Positions 63,401-64,000 of a stretch of 64,000 bases of DNA are shown here, in pieces. The stretch comes from Isoetes taiwanensis (taxonomy: Eukaryota > Streptophyta > Lycopodiopsida > Isoetales > Isoetaceae). The stretch spans positions 17,038,825 to 17,102,824 of the forward strand of contig JAJEKV010000028.1 in assembly GCA_021234155.1 (NCBI GenBank), given 5' to 3'. Made by a program: the position numbers and the translations under genes. The stretch's first letter is position 1, and every line of letters starts with the position of its first letter. Under the pieces are notes generated by a model. That model saw only the letters and a list, made by a program, of their open reading frames with translations, was not told the origin of the DNA and did no database searches.

Positions 63401-64000
63401 GATGGTTTTCGACTAGCCCAATTCCATCTGCAGCGACTTGCCTTCCTCTACAAATCTATACAACCCTTCTGGCATAAAAAAGGAGGATGGATGCTTCGAT
63501 TCTAGGAAGTGGAGCAGTTCTAGGCGGTTACAGTTCCAATCCATAGACATTCCAGTCTGATGCAGCGATTCTTCTTCGATTCTTTTTTTTTATGACTCCC
63601 TGAATTTTCGGCAAGGAAGGCTTCTCATTGGATAGGTGTGGTGGTCGTATTTTCTGGCTGGCGGGGGATTTCCCCAGGAAGAAAATAAGGCTCCATAGCA
63701 GTACGGCCTTCATATGCGACGTGTCTTAAATTTTTAAGTGGAAAAACCAGTATGACTTTTATGCTTATGTGGCCCAATTATCTCTTCAGAATATAAGACA
63801 GCACTACCATGGAAAAAGCGCCTAATAATGCAAAATAAAATAGACTAAAAAATTTGAGTGGAAAAGGTTCCATAATGGTCCAAATGGGTCCAAAAGGAAG
63901 GGCCCAACTTTGAACATGGTGGCCTGGACAAATTTGCCCTTCAGTGACGGGCGAAATGAAGGGCGGAGCTTTTTCAACAGGCCAGCTATGGCGGAAGTGG
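63401..64000. other. Non-coding right end of window
   Basis: No gene supported. It ends with CAGCTATGGCGGAAGTGG; CAGCTATGGCRG also occurs near 50261 in the CACTA interior. Confidence 0.5.

Overview
The window is a nest of plant-type transposable elements; I find no ordinary host gene and no tRNA or rRNA. The content fits the repeat-rich genome of a streptophyte, most likely a land plant: chromodomain Ty3/Gypsy elements primed by initiator-Met tRNA, a Helitron that carries an RPA-like gene, a CACTA element whose transposase exons are split by GT-AG introns, a two-gene PIF/Harbinger element, LINE fragments and several MITEs. I cannot name the species.

Layout. 1-24080 is one Ty3 element (II) split by a second, nearly complete copy (I, 4378-18968, 5-bp duplication TTGAT). 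The left arm of II also holds a small Helitron (49-1992) filled with a polypurine minisatellite. The right-hand LTR of II (22418-24080) is also the 5' LTR of a third copy (III), which stops near 26026 at an inverted junction with a fourth, diverged copy on the minus strand (IV, 26027-35696). A minus-strand LINE fragment follows (35697-36919). Then comes the 3' end of a fifth chromovirus (V, 37296-59978), interrupted by a solo LTR (38075-39618, duplication ATAGG). The 3' LTR of V is split by an autonomous minus-strand Helitron (40008-58477), which itself holds a second polypurine Helitron and a CACTA element (46740-54853, duplication ATA). A PIF/Harbinger element (59979 to about 62700) and AT-rich sequence close the window.

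The main result concerns elements I, III and IV. Between the primer-binding site and gag they carry two extra transcription-unit-like cassettes. The first encodes a histone H3-like protein. It starts with the H3 tail (MARTKQTARK in copy IV, MARTKQTTRK in III) and ends with an H3-type histone fold, the two separated by a long charged insert. The second encodes a roughly 500-residue protein of unknown family with a strongly acidic middle. Each cassette has paired inverted-repeat modules upstream and a consensus TATA box about 100 bp before its ATG. The spacing is kept in two diverged subfamilies whose hairpin sequences differ. The fold regions of copies I and III differ at about 29 bases but by only one conservative amino acid, which points to purifying selection. 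The integrase of the same elements ends in a chromodomain, the class of module that reads H3 tails. A plausible, untested model is that these elements make their own H3 variant, and perhaps a partner or chaperone, to shape chromatin on their DNA or at the target site, or to act as a histone-tail decoy.
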